Shown here piece after piece: positions 19,340-30,240 of a stretch of DNA of 44,287 nt. The number at the start of each line of letters is the position of its first letter. Positions within the stretch are counted from its first letter, which is position 1. Origin of the DNA: Gnetum montanum (Eukaryota > Streptophyta > Gnetopsida > Gnetales > Gnetaceae). The notes below the pieces were generated by a model that saw only the letters and a program-made list of their open reading frames with translations, made no database searches and was not told where the DNA came from. The translations under genes and the position numbers were made by a program. Location: contig MNCI01004383.1 of NCBI GenBank assembly GCA_015680685.1, forward strand, positions 152,672 through 196,958. The letters run 5' to 3'.

Positions 19340-19592
19340 AGCAATGCACGGAGATTGGCAAGATAAAGCAAAAAATGAGGTGTTATGGGTTTGTGAAAAG
19401 GATGATCTTCCAAATGTAGAAAGCATAAGTTGCCTACATATTGTAATTTTGAATATCCAAAAATCAACTTCTTATATGTTTGTTGTCTTTATGAAATTTG
19501 AAAATCATGTATTACCTTTTATCATGGTATTGGGTAGAAAACATGGTAGAGAAAATGGATTAGCTAATATTAATGAAATAAAGACACCATGA
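19340..19592 (+). pseudogene. P450 pseudo-exon(s), after helix I and haem region
   Basis: After an acceptor-like TTAACATAG, A-M-H-G-D-W-Q-D-K-A-K-N-E-V-L and D-D-L-P-N-V-E-S-I-S-C-L match the segment that follows helix I in plant P450s (AMHPEWQ.KAREEVL). A donor-like ATT/GTAATT follows at 19443. Further on, K-F-E-N-H-V-L-P-F and G-R-K...L-A-N-I resemble the haem-loop neighbourhood but lack the Cys and the ExxR part. The second half is a weaker call. Confidence 0.75.
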
Positions 19593-20978
19593 TTAGAGAA
19601 GTGTTGCTTTAAAAAATGTGTTACACCTAAAGCATTACTCTATCATATACTAATAGATGTGCTAATTTTTAAGGATGTAGTATAGTTGAGACACTTTTAT
19701 ATATGTATATTTATCTTAATAATTAGCTGCTCTATACCTAGATAGTAGTTCTTCCTTCTCACATTCACTATACCTTATTCAATTTCCCAAAGTTACCATA
19801 TGAAGCATCACATTCACTGTACCTAATTTCCAACTCTATATAATTTTATAACATGTTTTGTTCATTGAGTTTGTGTTTTAGAGAACCCTTGAAAGAAATA
19901 AAGCAATTTGCTAATGAACATTTTAAGTAGGAATGATTTTGAATGAAGTTTTAAGACCTTGTGGGAGACATCAAAACCAAATAAATAATTTTTTTATTAT
20001 ATTTTAATATAGCTAATGCTTTGTAATATCTATAAGTAGGTTCAATAAATAGATAACAAAACCATGCATACGACAAGAAAAGAAAAATCTCAGCATTCAT
20101 GAAAATGTTATGATCTATGTTTAGTAAAACTTTTAGCAAATTGTTTATGGAAATGGTGCAAAGATGTTCAAATTTCCAAATAAAGATATGTTCTTACAAG
20201 TGGTTGAATTTTAAAAGATCCAAAGCTTAGATCCTTGGGACCATATTGATTTTTATATTAAATTTAAGCCATGTGATCATATCCCATCAAATCCTATAAT
20301 GAGCAAACTTTTTGGAAGCATGCCATGTTGTAATGAAAGGTCCCATAAGAGCAATTGTCAAAGGTTCATCTAAACTTTCAAGCATGCAAAAAGCAAAACG
20401 TTACATGTCACCATCTTGATCAAGCATAAAAGGCTTAAGTCCTCTACTATTGGTTTTGCTTTGATGTTCATCCTCAACTTACACCAAAGATAATGAAGCA
20501 TAACATAAATAAAAGTCTAGGGTTACGATATATAATGGATGGATTACAAATTTATAGATAATCATGATATAAAATAGAATTTGTATGGTTTCTATATGAC
20601 TTTTCTCATAGTCTGATCACATTCAAATTTTTTGAAACTAAAATGCACTTTTAAACTTATAACAAGTTTTATAGTTTAAAGTCAAAATGCCATATAGCTT
20701 TAATTTGAAATAAAAATAATACAACATGTTTCTTGAAAACAAAACAAAATATCACTACTTAATATATTAATATGATATAATAGCTATTATTGAATATAAC
20801 CACCTAAATTAAATAATACAGAAACATAAAATTCATATAAATACTTAGTTAAAAAAAAACTATTAACAGTTTCATCAAAGTTTACAAAATTAATCTATGT
20901 TAACATATTCAAAATTACTAACTTTAAATATAGTCTTTTGCCTCTCATCCTTATGTAAGTTAGCATAATCTTGATACC
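19593..20978. other. AT-rich non-coding sequence
   Basis: I looked here for the missing C-terminal P450 exons and found none that I could defend. No other element was recognised. Confidence 0.5.
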
Positions 20979-21867
20979 TAATGAGCGGTGGAGTATTCAA
21001 CACTCTACCATACAAGTCACGAGTGCTCACGTGTGACTAGATCGTAATCCATAGATGGACAATGTAATTATGCTAGTAATTGAAGTTAAGTTCCTGATCT
21101 TTGTCTTCCCACTTCGAGCCAGTAAAGTTCAAGTGTATGGTTTAGCTCTTAGTGAAGCATATGATCAACTAATGTTTTATGGCTCTTAATGTTCCTAATG
21201 GTAAAAATGATTAAATGAAAGGTAAAATTCTAAGTCTAGATAACTAGGAAAACATAAATATATCATAGCTTACTGTGATGAATATTCGATCGTGGTCTAT
21301 CGTACATGCCTTGGACTCATGTAGTTCTCACTAGGATTACCAACTACTATTACTACTAAGCAAATCAAGCAATGCCACTACTAGGTTACTAGATAACTAC
21401 ACTTAGCACTCAAAACTAGTTGTATCCATATCACTTACTAATGACATGTAAAATAAAGTGGTTGGAATGTAAATGATTAACTAAGAAAATGGTAAAGATT
21501 ATGCTAAGTAAACAAATGAAACTAAGGGAATGCTACAATGATAGAAAGAAATATCGATCTTAATTATTGTCATCAACTAAGTCCAAGTACAATTCACTCA
21601 AATAAAGATTCCAGATAACTACCAAACATCATACTATGAGCATTCACTCTCTATTACAACTATGAAATAAAACTACAAGAGTTTCCTTAAGACTTGGAAT
21701 GGAAAGTTATGGATTGTGCATCCAAGTACTGGTATTTATAGGGCCACACACATCCTAAAACATCATATCAACAATGACATAACATGGATTACTACATTGT
21801 ATCTACAGGATCATTGCTACAATATTGTAGATACAATATCACAATGCAACAAAAATTGACTTTATCA
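20979..21867 (-). repeat. solo LTR (889 bp), same clan, diverged
   Basis: On the minus strand it ends ...CCACCGCTCATTA, a C-to-T form of CTCATCA. The plus-strand left end TAATGAGCGG...ACTCTACCATAC aligns with TGATGAGTGG...ACTCAACCATAC of the LTR at 603. The TATA box is at 21733-21740 (minus TATAAATA). The proposed right end at 21867 (TTTATCA) is followed by ATATC, against ATACC on the left: a 5-bp TSD with one transition. U3 carries the 14-bp palindrome CTACAATATTGTAG (21817-21830) and an inverted pair TTGTATCTAC/GTAGATACAA around it. No PBS or gag adjoins either side. Confidence 0.75.
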
Positions 21868-22747
21868 ATATCCAACATATACTTGATACTCATATCTCTC
21901 ATTTGCATCATAGGCTTAAAATTTTTTATCATCTACATCTCACTTATCCATTATTATATGTTTGTACAATTAAAATCTTTCTTTTGAATCAATATAATCA
22001 AATCTACTAGTTTCAACATTATTGTTGAAATAGTAAATTTGTATCTCTTGAGCAACCTACCATGCTCAAAATTTGCAAATTAAGTCTTTCATTGACTATA
22101 ATCAAACCAACTTTGTGTGCACTCATGATATTAAGAATTTAATGCTTATAACACCACACTAAACGAGAAGGTAAAATCTACTAGCTATGCATCGATATTA
22201 CTTTGTGATGTTACATCATTATTTTGTAGCATTACTCTAATGTAAACCTAACCTATAGTCCACTCGATAGGTTATAGCCTACCTTGAATAAAGACAAACT
22301 TGTCAAAATTCATCTATAATATCTTGTTCTTTTCTTCACTTAGACACATAACCATACTATGCATTCTAATTGAACATGCTCAAGAAATAAAAAGCATGGT
22401 TGAAGTAGTCCAAATCTAGTAGATGACTACAAATAAAAACTTAACATAGGAGTTTACTAACTTCACAATTAATGTTTTATTTGAAAAACTCTTACAAAAT
22501 CATTTTTTACTTTCAATTATGATTGTGAAAATATAATATTGATTTATTGTTACATTTTTTAGCTATAAATTTGAAATATCTTTACTCTTGTTTTTATTAG
22601 TTCTATAGTTATTGTTTAAAACCATTAAAAAAGATTAGCATTTTTTTAGTTTACATAGCAATAAATTTTATTTACCCTAACTTGTATGTTTCTACTTTAT
22701 TATGATAGATTATAAAAAAAGGTTTAAATGAGATAATATCTTACAAG
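21868..22747. other. AT-rich spacer between two inverted solo LTRs
   Basis: No gene or element recognised; scattered short open frames only. Confidence 0.5.
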
Positions 22748-22752
22748 GGAAG

Positions 22753-23790
22753 TGATGAATCATCAATTGGCTAAGATATTGTATATGCTACATTACATCT
22801 GCATTGTAACATCTCTATCAATGTGTCTCAATTGGTTGCTCAATCATAGATGCTCCATGGCATCTACAATGTTGTACATGCTACATTGCATGTGTTTTTC
22901 AAGAAAGTCAAATTTTGATTAACTATGATTTCACATATCCGATATCGTAGCTCTGATATAGCATATCCAATATCATAGCACATGCTATGTCATTGTATAT
23001 TTGATATTGCTAGATGCATGCCTTCCTATAAATATAGCACTTCATGGCATGATCCTAAGAACTTTCATTCCATCCTTAAGTAGACTCTTTTTAGTTTGTT
23101 TTCATATTTGTAGTGATAGAGAGTGAATGCCCAGAATTTGGTATTGAGTAATTGTACAAAATATTTATTCAAGTGAAGTGTACTTGGGCACAATTCATGT
23201 GAAAAAATAAAGATCAATATTTATTTTCATCATTGTAACATCCACTTAGTTTTTACTATTTCAATTAGCATAGTTTTTACTGCTTTCTAGATAATCATTT
23301 ACATTTCTAAGTGTTTTACTTTCTTGTTCATTAGTAAAGTAGAATGGGTATGACTAGTTTCGAGTGTTTAATCGTTTGGTAATCCTAGCTGTGTTATTGC
23401 TTGGTTTATCCAATAGCATAATGCTTGGTAACCTAGTAATAGTTACATGAGCCCAAGGTATGTACAATAAGCTAGGACTAGATGCTCATTGGTCTAGGCT
23501 AGAGTAGATTTACCTTACTCTCATTACATAGACTTAGTAATAAATTTCATTCCCAGTTATGTTTATGGCTAGAAGTAATTAGGGCCTAACAACATCAATT
23601 ATCATACACCTCACTTTGGACTAAACCATATTTGACAAAGCTACCACTACACCAAGTGGGAAGACAACATCTTACGATCAATGCTTAACAATCTAGATGC
23701 CACAACTAGTCCCATCCATGGAATTTGATTAGATTGTGCATGAACATTTATGATTTGTATGGTTGTAGGTAGGGTACATGTTGCTTATTA
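22753..23790 (+). repeat. solo LTR (1038 bp) with intact TSD GGAAG
   Basis: Starts TGATGAATCATC and ends TTGCTTATTA (a C-to-T form of TTGCTCATCA). GGAAG stands on both sides (22748-22752, 23791-23795), which fixes both ends. Palindrome-like cores GATATC, GATATA, AATATC and GATATT start at 22941, 22955, 22969 and 23003, spaced 14, 14 and 34. The TATA box is at 23027-23034. TTATTCAAGTG and TTGGTAATCCTAG blocks are shared with the other clan LTRs. The internal region was lost by LTR-LTR recombination. Confidence 0.88.
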
Positions 23791-23795
23791 GGAAG

Positions 23796-24575
23796 GTTGT
23801 TAAGAGTGACCTTCACATCTACTAATGAACTATGACAATGAAGATCTATATGAATATATGCCACTAGTTTCAATAGAAGCTCACTTTAAGCAATATGAAA
23901 TTGCTCTTAAGAACTTTGTTTATGAATCTAGGTTGCATTAACAAAATGCAATATATAAGTAAAAGTAAGAAAAAATAAATTCATCAATAGATTACTGCCA
24001 CAAAGTATATGTTCAAATTCATAACACAAGCATTATGATAAATATTGGTGGTTGTTGTCATTTTACAAATTCACAAATTCATTTTTTATTATAAAATTGA
24101 TATTTTTTCATTCAATATACCTAATAATGCATGGTTTGAATGGTGGAAAGATTTTGGTCCTAATCCATACTTTATAATAAATCATTCTTCCTCTTTTATT
24201 CAAGGTGCAAATCATGTTAATTATCTTATCATATAGATCTCAAATTTAGAAATATATACACGAACAAATTTGATTGAAAAAGTATGATTTATACTTATTT
24301 TTCACCATAGAGGAAAGACATGTTGCTTGCAGTCCATCAGGGTTTGCTTTTTATCAAGTAGTGTATATAACAAACAGGCAAGATATGAGTTACTTTGGCA
24401 TAACAATATGTAGGTCGATAATATAATTTCTCCTTTTACATATGATTTGTGCATATTGAATATTCAACTTAATGATGGACTAACATTGGAAGCCTTGCAA
24501 CATCGATTTAGTCAAGTCTTGTTGGCAATTCCTTACACTGAAGATTCTAATTATGATGAAGATTTATAAATTTTA
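23796..24575 (+). other. weak coding remnants, unidentified
   Basis: Short plus-strand frames here read more like protein than the surrounding DNA: E-D-L-Y-E-Y-M-P-L-V-S-I-E-A-H-F-K-Q-Y-E near 23840, N-A-W-F-E-W-W-K-D-F-G-P-N-P near 24130, and L-T-L-E-A-L-Q-H-R-F-S-Q-V-L-L near 24480. They are separated by stops and frame changes. I recognise no family. They could be the wreck of another transposable element or be chance. Confidence 0.25.
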
Positions 24576-27500
24576 GCAAAGTTTTTATCTTGTAAAGTCA
24601 ATAAAACCAACTTTCCTTTTTCACTATGATTATGTTCTATTTATAATAGTTACACTTGTTTTATATAGAATATACTACATGTGCTTAATAAACAAGGACT
24701 ATTCCAATAAATAAGACATCATAAATAATAATTGATATGATTATAACACTTTTTTAGTGCATTAGTAATACTAACCAACAACATCTACTAACCATTGGTT
24801 TAAAAACATAAATGTAACTGGTAAAGGTATAATTCTAATTTTACTTAAACAATAAGAAATTTTCTTTTTATTTGTGGAAATTACTTATCATGTAACTGAG
24901 AAAAACCTAATTCTTTACATTAGCAATTATATAATTACACAAAATATGAATAAAATAGTCACTAAAAATTATCAAAAATCAATTATAGTTTGTTTGCTTG
25001 ATTGTATATAACTAAAATATTTGATAATATTTTCAAGAATGGTCAAACATTAACAATATGATAAACAAGGAAAATTTCTATTGAAAATACAAAATTATAG
25101 AAAACATGACCTTTTTTTCTTTATAATTCATCACTTTCAATCATATCCTTAAAGTACTTTGACAACTACTTATAGTCTTGTTTGACATCTATTTAGTCAA
25201 AATATTTGCTTTAAACCTAAGTTGTTGTCCCCTCATTCCCAAAAAAAAATATTTTCTTTAGCCAAAATATTTTCTTTAAACCCAAGCTGTTGTTTTTTCA
25301 TTCCTAAAAAGAAAATAATATATGCATAACTTATAAGATTGATAAAATTTTGAGAAAAAATAATTAAAAATATATGCAATGTGTATGCAATATTTTCATA
25401 CTTGAATCTTACATATTAACTTTCTTGAACAAGTCACCATATAAAAGATATTACAATCTTGAATACTAATAAAACCATCATTTACGACATAATCTAAAAA
25501 TATCAATAGAAAGTCATAATAACCTTTAAGAGTTAACAACCCTACTTGAAAATAAATAAGAAAATATAGTTACCAAGTTTAACATTAATGATTATAAATT
25601 ATGCATAATGTCACAACATCATCAAACATACTGGATTGTTATGAATTTGAAGTTGTCTCCAACTAAAAACCTTCATTATAGCTTCCATGATTCCAAAACC
25701 ACCTAGTAATTATCAAATAATAAAATTTCAACAACAATGTAATATATTAAATATTACATGATGAAATACTAATACAAAAATTACTTAGTAAAGTAATAAA
25801 AACATTTGAGTAATTTGCCATTATTGCTTTCATCTTGTGCATAGTATTAACAATACGAACATTACTGATTATTTTACCAATGATCTATATATAATAATAA
25901 GTACAAGAAAAGACAAATTGTGAGTATGAGACCCACAGGTAAACTATAGTAAAAGAAACCAACTATTATAAGAATATTCCTTGTTAAGATGCTAGAAATT
26001 TTGACATCACTCTGATATTCAAGATACAAATGTTGATCAAATAACGACTTCATTAAAAAGATAACTTAATAAGAATCGAAAGTCATATTCTTATTCAACA
26101 ACATTTCCTACATTGGTAAAAACAATGTCACCTACTACACCCATTAGCTTAATGCTTCCTCCTTCATAAATTAAATATATCTTTCTTACAACCTCCATAA
26201 ATAAACAACCAAGTTAAATTAACAAAAACATATAAATCTATCATAAATACCTTGAAAATTAGAAATAACTAATGTTACCATTTGTAATTCAAGTTGTCTA
26301 GCATAATTTTCAAATATATTATTTTTGCACAAGTTACCTTTGTAGAAAACATAGATTCTTATCATGCTACTTATTCAGAGTTATCAATGTGTCATTCACT
26401 TGACCAAAATGGTTTTTACCATTTATAATCAATTGAGAGGACCATCTACAATAACATGTTCTTCACAATATAAAAAATACAACATACTGCACTGGTTTCT
26501 ATTATGTCATTACTTACTTCATAATGACTTCTACACATTTTCAACCATTACTATATTAAATAACAAAAGATTTGATGTTCTTCTCGAGCACAACAATAAT
26601 ACTATATCTATGCTTTCCAAAGAAAAAGTGCTCTAATAATGCAACCACTTATAAGCCATATCATGCATTGCAATTAAAGTATTACTAAATTGAGATAGCA
26701 ATAACATTGTATTCATGCACTCTAAAAAAGGTTTTCTAATAATGTAACCACTTATCAACCATATCATGAATTGCATTCAAAACATTATTGTACCAAACAT
26801 AAATGTCTTTTCCATACTTTCCATGAAAGCTTGCTTCTCCAACATGTCATAAATAATTTTTTTTTTCAAAAAATGGCCTCTTTATTCTTTCTTCATGTTG
26901 TAGAATTTTATGAAAAATTCTTTGTCTCTCCTCTATCCTATAAATAAGAAATAGTTTCCAAATTTCTTGGGTGATGTTTGGTGTAATCCTTAAGCATAAC
27001 AAGGCTTGTGAATTTGTTTAATTATCATTCATTCAATTGTCCTTCAAATTTTATGCATTTGATTCCAATGGTTTTGTAGACATGTAACATTATTCCATGA
27101 GACTTTTAATGGTCCTATAAATATTTGGATTTAACAAGCTACTCAAATGATCTTCCAAAAAAACAAATGGAAAATTCTTAGAAGTGATAATTACTTCGAC
27201 AAAAAGGACTTTAACATTGTCAAGATACTTTTTGAAAAGATGTAGAAATTGATAAGGATATAGAAAATAGAATTAAGTTAAGGTATTTAAGATGGTTGAA
27301 GATTAATGGTATTTCATGCAATAAAAAGTATCTTAATAACATTTAAAGGAAAACCATAGTAAAAAAGAGCCATACCTTAGTGTGTGGGGAGGGGTTATGT
27401 TGAGTTTCTTTGTAGGGAAAAATGCTATAACAAATGAATTAATAAATCACAAACATAAATATTAATAATGAGATAAATTTCCAAATATAAACATTAAAGA

Positions 27501-27815
27501 AAGATTTAAATTACCTTCTACTATATATAAGTTACATGCAAACTTGAAATTTCAGAACTAACTGAACACATACATTTTGTGCATAATATGAACTATATAG
27601 CATAATTTCATACATTTTATTGAAAAGATAATACAATATCAAAATAATATACATTTATATTGGTGATATTCAAATAAAATAAAAAAATAAGAAAGGTTGT
27701 ATCATCTATGGCATATTTTTCTTTGCAAGATGTTTTGAATAATATTGAATTGATTTCTTGTGGTTTAGAGAGAAAGTAAGTAGAGGCTAGTTGAGATATA
27801 GTGGGCAATGATTAT
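24576..27815. other. AT-rich desert with local duplications
   Basis: No gene seen. A unit of about 66 bp (CAAAATATTTKCTTTAAACC...CATTCCYAAAAA) is duplicated at about 25197-25306. A unit of about 101 bp (TCTAATAATGYAACCACTTAT...CATATCATG) is duplicated at about 26595-26800. A TATA-like CCTATAAATAAG near 26938 could belong to an unrecognised LTR, but I could not find its ends. Confidence 0.5.
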
Positions 27816-28769
27816 TGATGAGACATGATATGTTGGGAAACTTCATTGATGCATATGTGTGGATGAAAATTCATTGATGCATCAATGAACAATGCATCTT
27901 AAATGCATTGAAGTAGCCGTGTTGATGTGTCCCCATCAATGCATGCTCATCGATGCATCCCTATTGACATAGCTAAATGCATTAATGCATCCCCATTGAT
28001 GAAATGCCTATATTTGCCTATAAATATGTAAGCACCTACCACGTATTTGGCACCATTTGTTTATTAGTGTAGGTAGACTCTTGCAGTGTTATTTCATAAT
28101 CATAGTAAATAGTCAGTGAGTGCCCATAGTGTGGATTTAAGTCTGTTGTATGGTGTCTTATTCAAGTGGCATTGTACCTATACACATTCCATAAATGGCA
28201 ATAAGATTGAGATTGATTCCTGTTTTATTATAGCACTTTGACTTAGAATGGATTTACATTTAATGCAATTTATTTTCTATGTACTTAGTTAACATTTACA
28301 TTTCTATGCATGTTAATCAATGAGTGAAATGAGTGCAACCAGCTTCAAGCATAAACATGCATTGACTTGGTAATCCCAGTAGTGTTATTACTTAGTTTAC
28401 CCAATAGCATAATAGTTGGTAATCCCAACAGTGGATATGTGAGTTCAAGATGTGTATGACAAGCTAGGACTAGACACTCATTACCCTTAGGATAGTTTAG
28501 GATTTATCTTCTTATTATTAATTAGTTTAAATAATTAATTTCTACATTATTATCCAGTTAGTTTAAGGGCTACACAACATCAATAATCATATGCCTCACT
28601 TTGGACTAAACCATACGTGACAAAGCTACCACTAGTCTAAGTGGGAAGAAAATAACATGTAATTAATGCTTAATAATCTAGATACCACCCATCCATAAAA
28701 TTCAACTAGATTACATGTTAACACTTGTAATTCGTATGGTTGGGCATAGGGGGTACCCCTTGCTCATCA
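27816..28769 (+). repeat. solo LTR (954 bp), same clan, different palindromes
   Basis: Starts TGATGAGACATG and ends ACCCCTTGCTCATCA. The TATA box is at 28019-28026. The 3' half shares CACTTTGGACTAAACCATA and CAAAGCTACCACTA with the LTR at 22753, and GTATGGTTGGGCATAGGGG with clan A. Its U3 has GATGCATC-type palindromes instead of GATATC, including a perfect 20-bp palindrome at 27870-27889. The flanks ATTAT and GTTAG do not match, so no TSD supports the ends. No PBS or gag adjoins. Confidence 0.75.
27870..27889 (+). repeat. perfect 20-bp palindrome in LTR U3
   Basis: TTCATTGATGCATCAATGAA reads identically on both strands. Related words (TTCATTGATGCATATG, CATCGATGCATCC, TTAATGCATCC) recur over 27842-27990, upstream of the TATA box. 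Confidence 0.9.
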
Positions 28770-29160
28770 GTTAGTTTAAGTAAAAAAAAAAAAACTAGTT
28801 ATAGCGGAAAATAAAAAATAATGGTAATTTTATAAATATAAGAGCTATAATTAAAATAGCTAGCTTTAAGACAAAAGGAAGAGGAAAGAAGAAAATAGAA
28901 ATTATTTTTGAAAATATATAATAGCTAAAATAAAAATGATTAGTTATAGGAAACTAGTAATGTAAATAGGAGGATAGGAAAGGTATAGGGAGAGGGAGTT
29001 GTTATGAGTTTAGTTTTCAATTTTCTGTTAAGGGTAGAAGGGCAATGGGGTATAAGAGTTTTTGGTTTAGCATGTATAGGGAGGATAGTGCTTTTTAGGA
29101 AAAGTAGGGATGGGATGTGGGTGTTGAAACCTGAAAGAATTGTAATATAGTTCAATTCAA

Positions 29161-29250
29161 AATTTATAACTTAGCATTACTCACCAAAATCAAACCCATG
29201 ACTTGGAGTGCTCAAATTAAGAGTCTTACCACTAGGCTAACACATCATTG
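29161..29250 (-). repeat. tRNA-like SINE (copy 3)
   Basis: On the minus strand A box TAGCCTAGTGG (29229-29239) and B box GGGTTTGATTT (29187-29197) are followed by GTGAGTAATGCTAAGTTATAAATT. It is the best-kept of three copies in the window and shares box spacing and 3' sequence with 14648-14775. Confidence 0.7.
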
Positions 29251-29280
29251 TTTTGCTTTTTAGGAAAAGTAGAACAACTT

Positions 29281-29308
29281 TATATATATACACACACACA
29301 CATACACA
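29281..29308. repeat. (TA)n(CA)n microsatellite
   Basis: TATATATATACACACACACACATACACA. Confidence 0.9.
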
Positions 29309-30038
29309 AACTTATAAAGTTAATCAAATGAATTAGTTACAACTATAAAAGGTTCAAGATGATAAAAAACAATAGTATAATGATATTTCAATTATAATTG
29401 AACTTAAAACTTCTAGCATATAAGGTAATGAGTTTGTATGTAACCATAAAACATACAACAACTATTTAAAAATAGAGAAAAATGAGCGAGAGAGAAGAGA
29501 TAAAACTACGGAGAATTATCATATAAATTTATAGATTTCTTAATTTTTTTTAAAATTAGTCACCAAGTTAAGTGGGTAAAATAGCCTTGATCTTAACTAA
29601 CATTATTAGAATGAATTGTAATTTCAATGACTTGTTTAATGTTTCTATCTATACAGTTATCGTTTACACAAAAACCTCACTATTATCTATTCAACACTTA
29701 TAATTTCTAAAGAAGTTAAATCATTTTGTATGTGTTCTATAAGAGATGATTTTGAAAATCTATCATGTTGTATGTCTTTCAATTGTTTTTTCAATCTAAT
29801 AGAAAAGTTCTACTAGTTTTACCAATATACCATTTACCACAAATACAAGAGATTTCATCAACACCACTACTTTTTATCTTTAAGACTGAAAAAAGATAAA
29901 GAGTTTGTTATAGGGTTTAAACATTATTATAATGTCATGTTTTTTTTTAAAAAAAGCTCTAGCTATTTTCTTAAAGGGTTATCACATTACAATTTGAAAA
30001 TAGTCACTAGAAAGAAAACCAAAAAGAGAAAAAGAAGC

Positions 30039-30240
30039 ATGGGAAAACACAAATAAAGATGATATAAAAAATGTTTTAGCTAAATAATCATTTAGCTCTT
30101 GATAGAGGCCAATTGTGAAGGGAAAAATTATTATCATGATAACATCTAAGGAGGAACCATCACTTAAAAATGCTAAGGTGCTTGTTTGTAAAGTATGAAA
30201 ACTTGGGTTAATAACTTCAAAAGACGTAGCCATGAATTCA
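30039..30240 (-). repeat. dispersed repeat, copy 2, with an unidentified short open frame
   Basis: 30039-30122 matches 1741-1822. On the minus strand, an open frame of 83 codons starts at 30233 (MATSFEVINPSFHTLQTSTL...) and spans 29982-30233. It is hydrophobic and phenylalanine-rich with no known motif. Part of it may be coding sequence of the repeated element, but I cannot place it. Confidence 0.4.

Larger units (their letters stand above)
13970..19592 (+). pseudogene. cytochrome P450 pseudogene (CYP72-clan-like), exons split by transposons
   Basis: This is the remnant of a haem-thiolate mono-oxygenase of the endoplasmic reticulum. Colinear parts on the plus strand are: (1) 13970-14302, P-G-L-Y-V-S-stop-P-D-L-V-K-Q-I-L-L-D, then the helix-C motif WAKHRKIINPAL (Trp at 14250, Arg at 14262; WxxxR kept). 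(2) 16223-16480, M-I-P-G-I-E-K-G-Y-A-I-I-L-K-stop-W, then IEVSKEFPKFSTDII and A-V-G-S-S-Y-stop-E-G-K-K, then V-A-N-T-F-L-S-P-Y. (3) 19340-19592, AMHGDWQDKAKNEVL, the region after helix I, then a compressed region resembling the haem-binding stretch (LPF...GRK...LANI), with no ligand cysteine. Several stops and frameshifts are visible (near 14030, 14240, 16267 and 16295). The exon with the helix-I AGxxT motif and the K-helix ExxR are missing. The N-terminal exon was not found. CYP72-clan assignment is by recalled motif similarity only. Confidence 0.85.

Noticed and set aside
22753-24575. Coding fragments at 23.8-24.6 kb as the internal region of the LTR at 22753
   Set aside because: A matching GGAAG TSD on both sides of the LTR shows it is solo, and no PBS follows it.
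27816-28769. TSD for the LTR at 27816
   Set aside because: Flanks ATTAT and GTTAG differ. Shifting the left edge to give GCTAG would lose the TGATG end, so I left the TSD unassigned.
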